A DNA stretch of 22,847 bases from Lachnospiraceae bacterium (GTDB taxonomy: Bacteria; Bacillota; Clostridia; Lachnospirales; Lachnospiraceae), in the NCBI GenBank assembly GCA_004557975.1, contig SFEV01000043.1, positions 1 through 22,847 on the forward strand, written 5' to 3'. The position numbers and the translations under genes were made by a program. The notes beneath the pieces were generated by a model. That model ran no database searches. It was not told where the DNA came from and worked only from the letters and a program-made list of their open reading frames with translations. Shown here piece by piece: positions 22,519 to 22,847 of this stretch (the first letter of the stretch is position 1; the number at the start of each line of letters is the position of its first letter).

Positions 22519-22564
22519 AAGGGTTAAATCCTACTCATAATTTAATAGTTTTAATACTGTTATT

Positions 22565-22602
22565 AAAGGACATTTTCCAAATTTCGGAGAGTGTCCTTTT
22601 TC
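22565..22602 (+). terminator. Intrinsic terminator downstream of lysS
   Basis: A 14-bp stem (22565-22578 with 22586-22599, two G-T pairs) has loop AAATTTC and is followed by a T-run to 22601. It separates the lysS region from the next gene. It may belong to lysS or to the inserted element. Confidence 0.85.
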
Positions 22603-22646
22603 TGTTGTTATGGTAAAAAAATCATTTAATCAGGAGGTCAAATAAG

Positions 22647-22847
22647 ATGACAAACACAGCGATAAGTGCAGGCGGGAAATCTACTCGCACAATAACTTTT
22701 AAGAACGAAGCACACAAGAAATTTTACATGGAATATCTGCAGAAGTGCAGATACCAGGATGTGTACCACAAGGCATTGGTATATTGTCTCGGATTAAATT
22801 CAGACACAAGAGATCATGTGGACAGAATTTATGATTTTAAAGAAGGA
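22647..22847 (+). CDS. Partial small protein, DUF6075-like, of mobile elements
   Basis: The first 67 codons are visible and the gene runs off the window. The product begins MTNTAISAGGKSTRTITFKN and continues AHKKFYMEYLQKCRYQDVYH, KALVYCLGLNSDTRDHV and DRIYDFKEG. This resembles small proteins annotated DUF6075 in Firmicute conjugative and Tn916-like elements (ITFKN..H..FY, then DVYH.AL.YCLG, then TR..V..IYDFK); the match is from memory. A strong AGGAGG (22632-22637) lies 9 bases before ATG 22647. Function unknown. Its presence and the AT-rich composition suggest the start of an integrated element extending rightward. Confidence 0.7.
   Translation, partial: MTNTAISAGGKSTRTITFKNEAHKKFYMEYLQKCRYQDVYHKALVYCLGLNSDTRDHVDRIYDFKEG

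Overview
This 22.8 kb window looks like a chromosomal segment of a Gram-positive anaerobic gut-type bacterium, most likely a Lachnospiraceae-like Clostridia member. This is inferred from strong AGGAGG-type ribosome binding sites, consensus TTGACA/TATAAT promoters with 17-bp spacers, tRNA genes without encoded CCA, and the gene order birA - small ORF - dusB - greA - lysS. Most of the window is moderately GC-rich. Both ends (about 1-1600 and 22400 onward) are visibly AT-richer and carry mobile DNA.

Left edge (1-1.6 kb): an IS110-family insertion sequence on the minus strand. Its 5' non-coding stretch holds two stem-loops and is a good candidate for a bridge RNA that guides recombination. Next come a GNAT acetyltransferase and a small nitroreductase (1.7-3.1 kb), then a six-gene tRNA cluster (Pro-Gly-Arg-His-Gln-Leu, 3.15-3.82 kb) behind a perfect consensus promoter.

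Middle (3.9-14.1 kb): a four-gene operon (permease, periplasmic-type binding protein, ATPase, TatD-like hydrolase) resembling ThiXYZ/NMT1-type uptake systems, closed by a strong bidirectional terminator. A convergent two-gene operon encodes a heterodimeric ABC exporter with one intact and one degenerate ATP site. Divergent from it is a FeoA-FeoB fusion for ferrous iron uptake. The intergenic region between exporter and feoAB holds two back-to-back promoters and several perfect hairpins. A 55-bp repeat occurs twice, downstream of the exporter operon and overlapping the feoAB stop codon.

Right half (14.2-22.4 kb), all plus strand: a YbaK-type editing protein, an NfeD/SPFH membrane pair, ornithine carbamoyltransferase (argF), a small membrane protein, BirA, an uncharacterised 114-aa protein, DusB, GreA and LysS. 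This is a mostly housekeeping block of membrane quality control, arginine synthesis, biotin, tRNA modification, transcription elongation and translation. After lysS the sequence turns AT-rich, carries tandem direct and inverted repeats and a terminator, and opens a truncated ORF resembling small proteins of conjugative elements. lysS therefore probably abuts an integrated mobile element.

The most novel-looking items are the candidate bridge RNA of the IS110 element, the repeat-rich junction downstream of lysS, and the 55-bp intergenic repeat.
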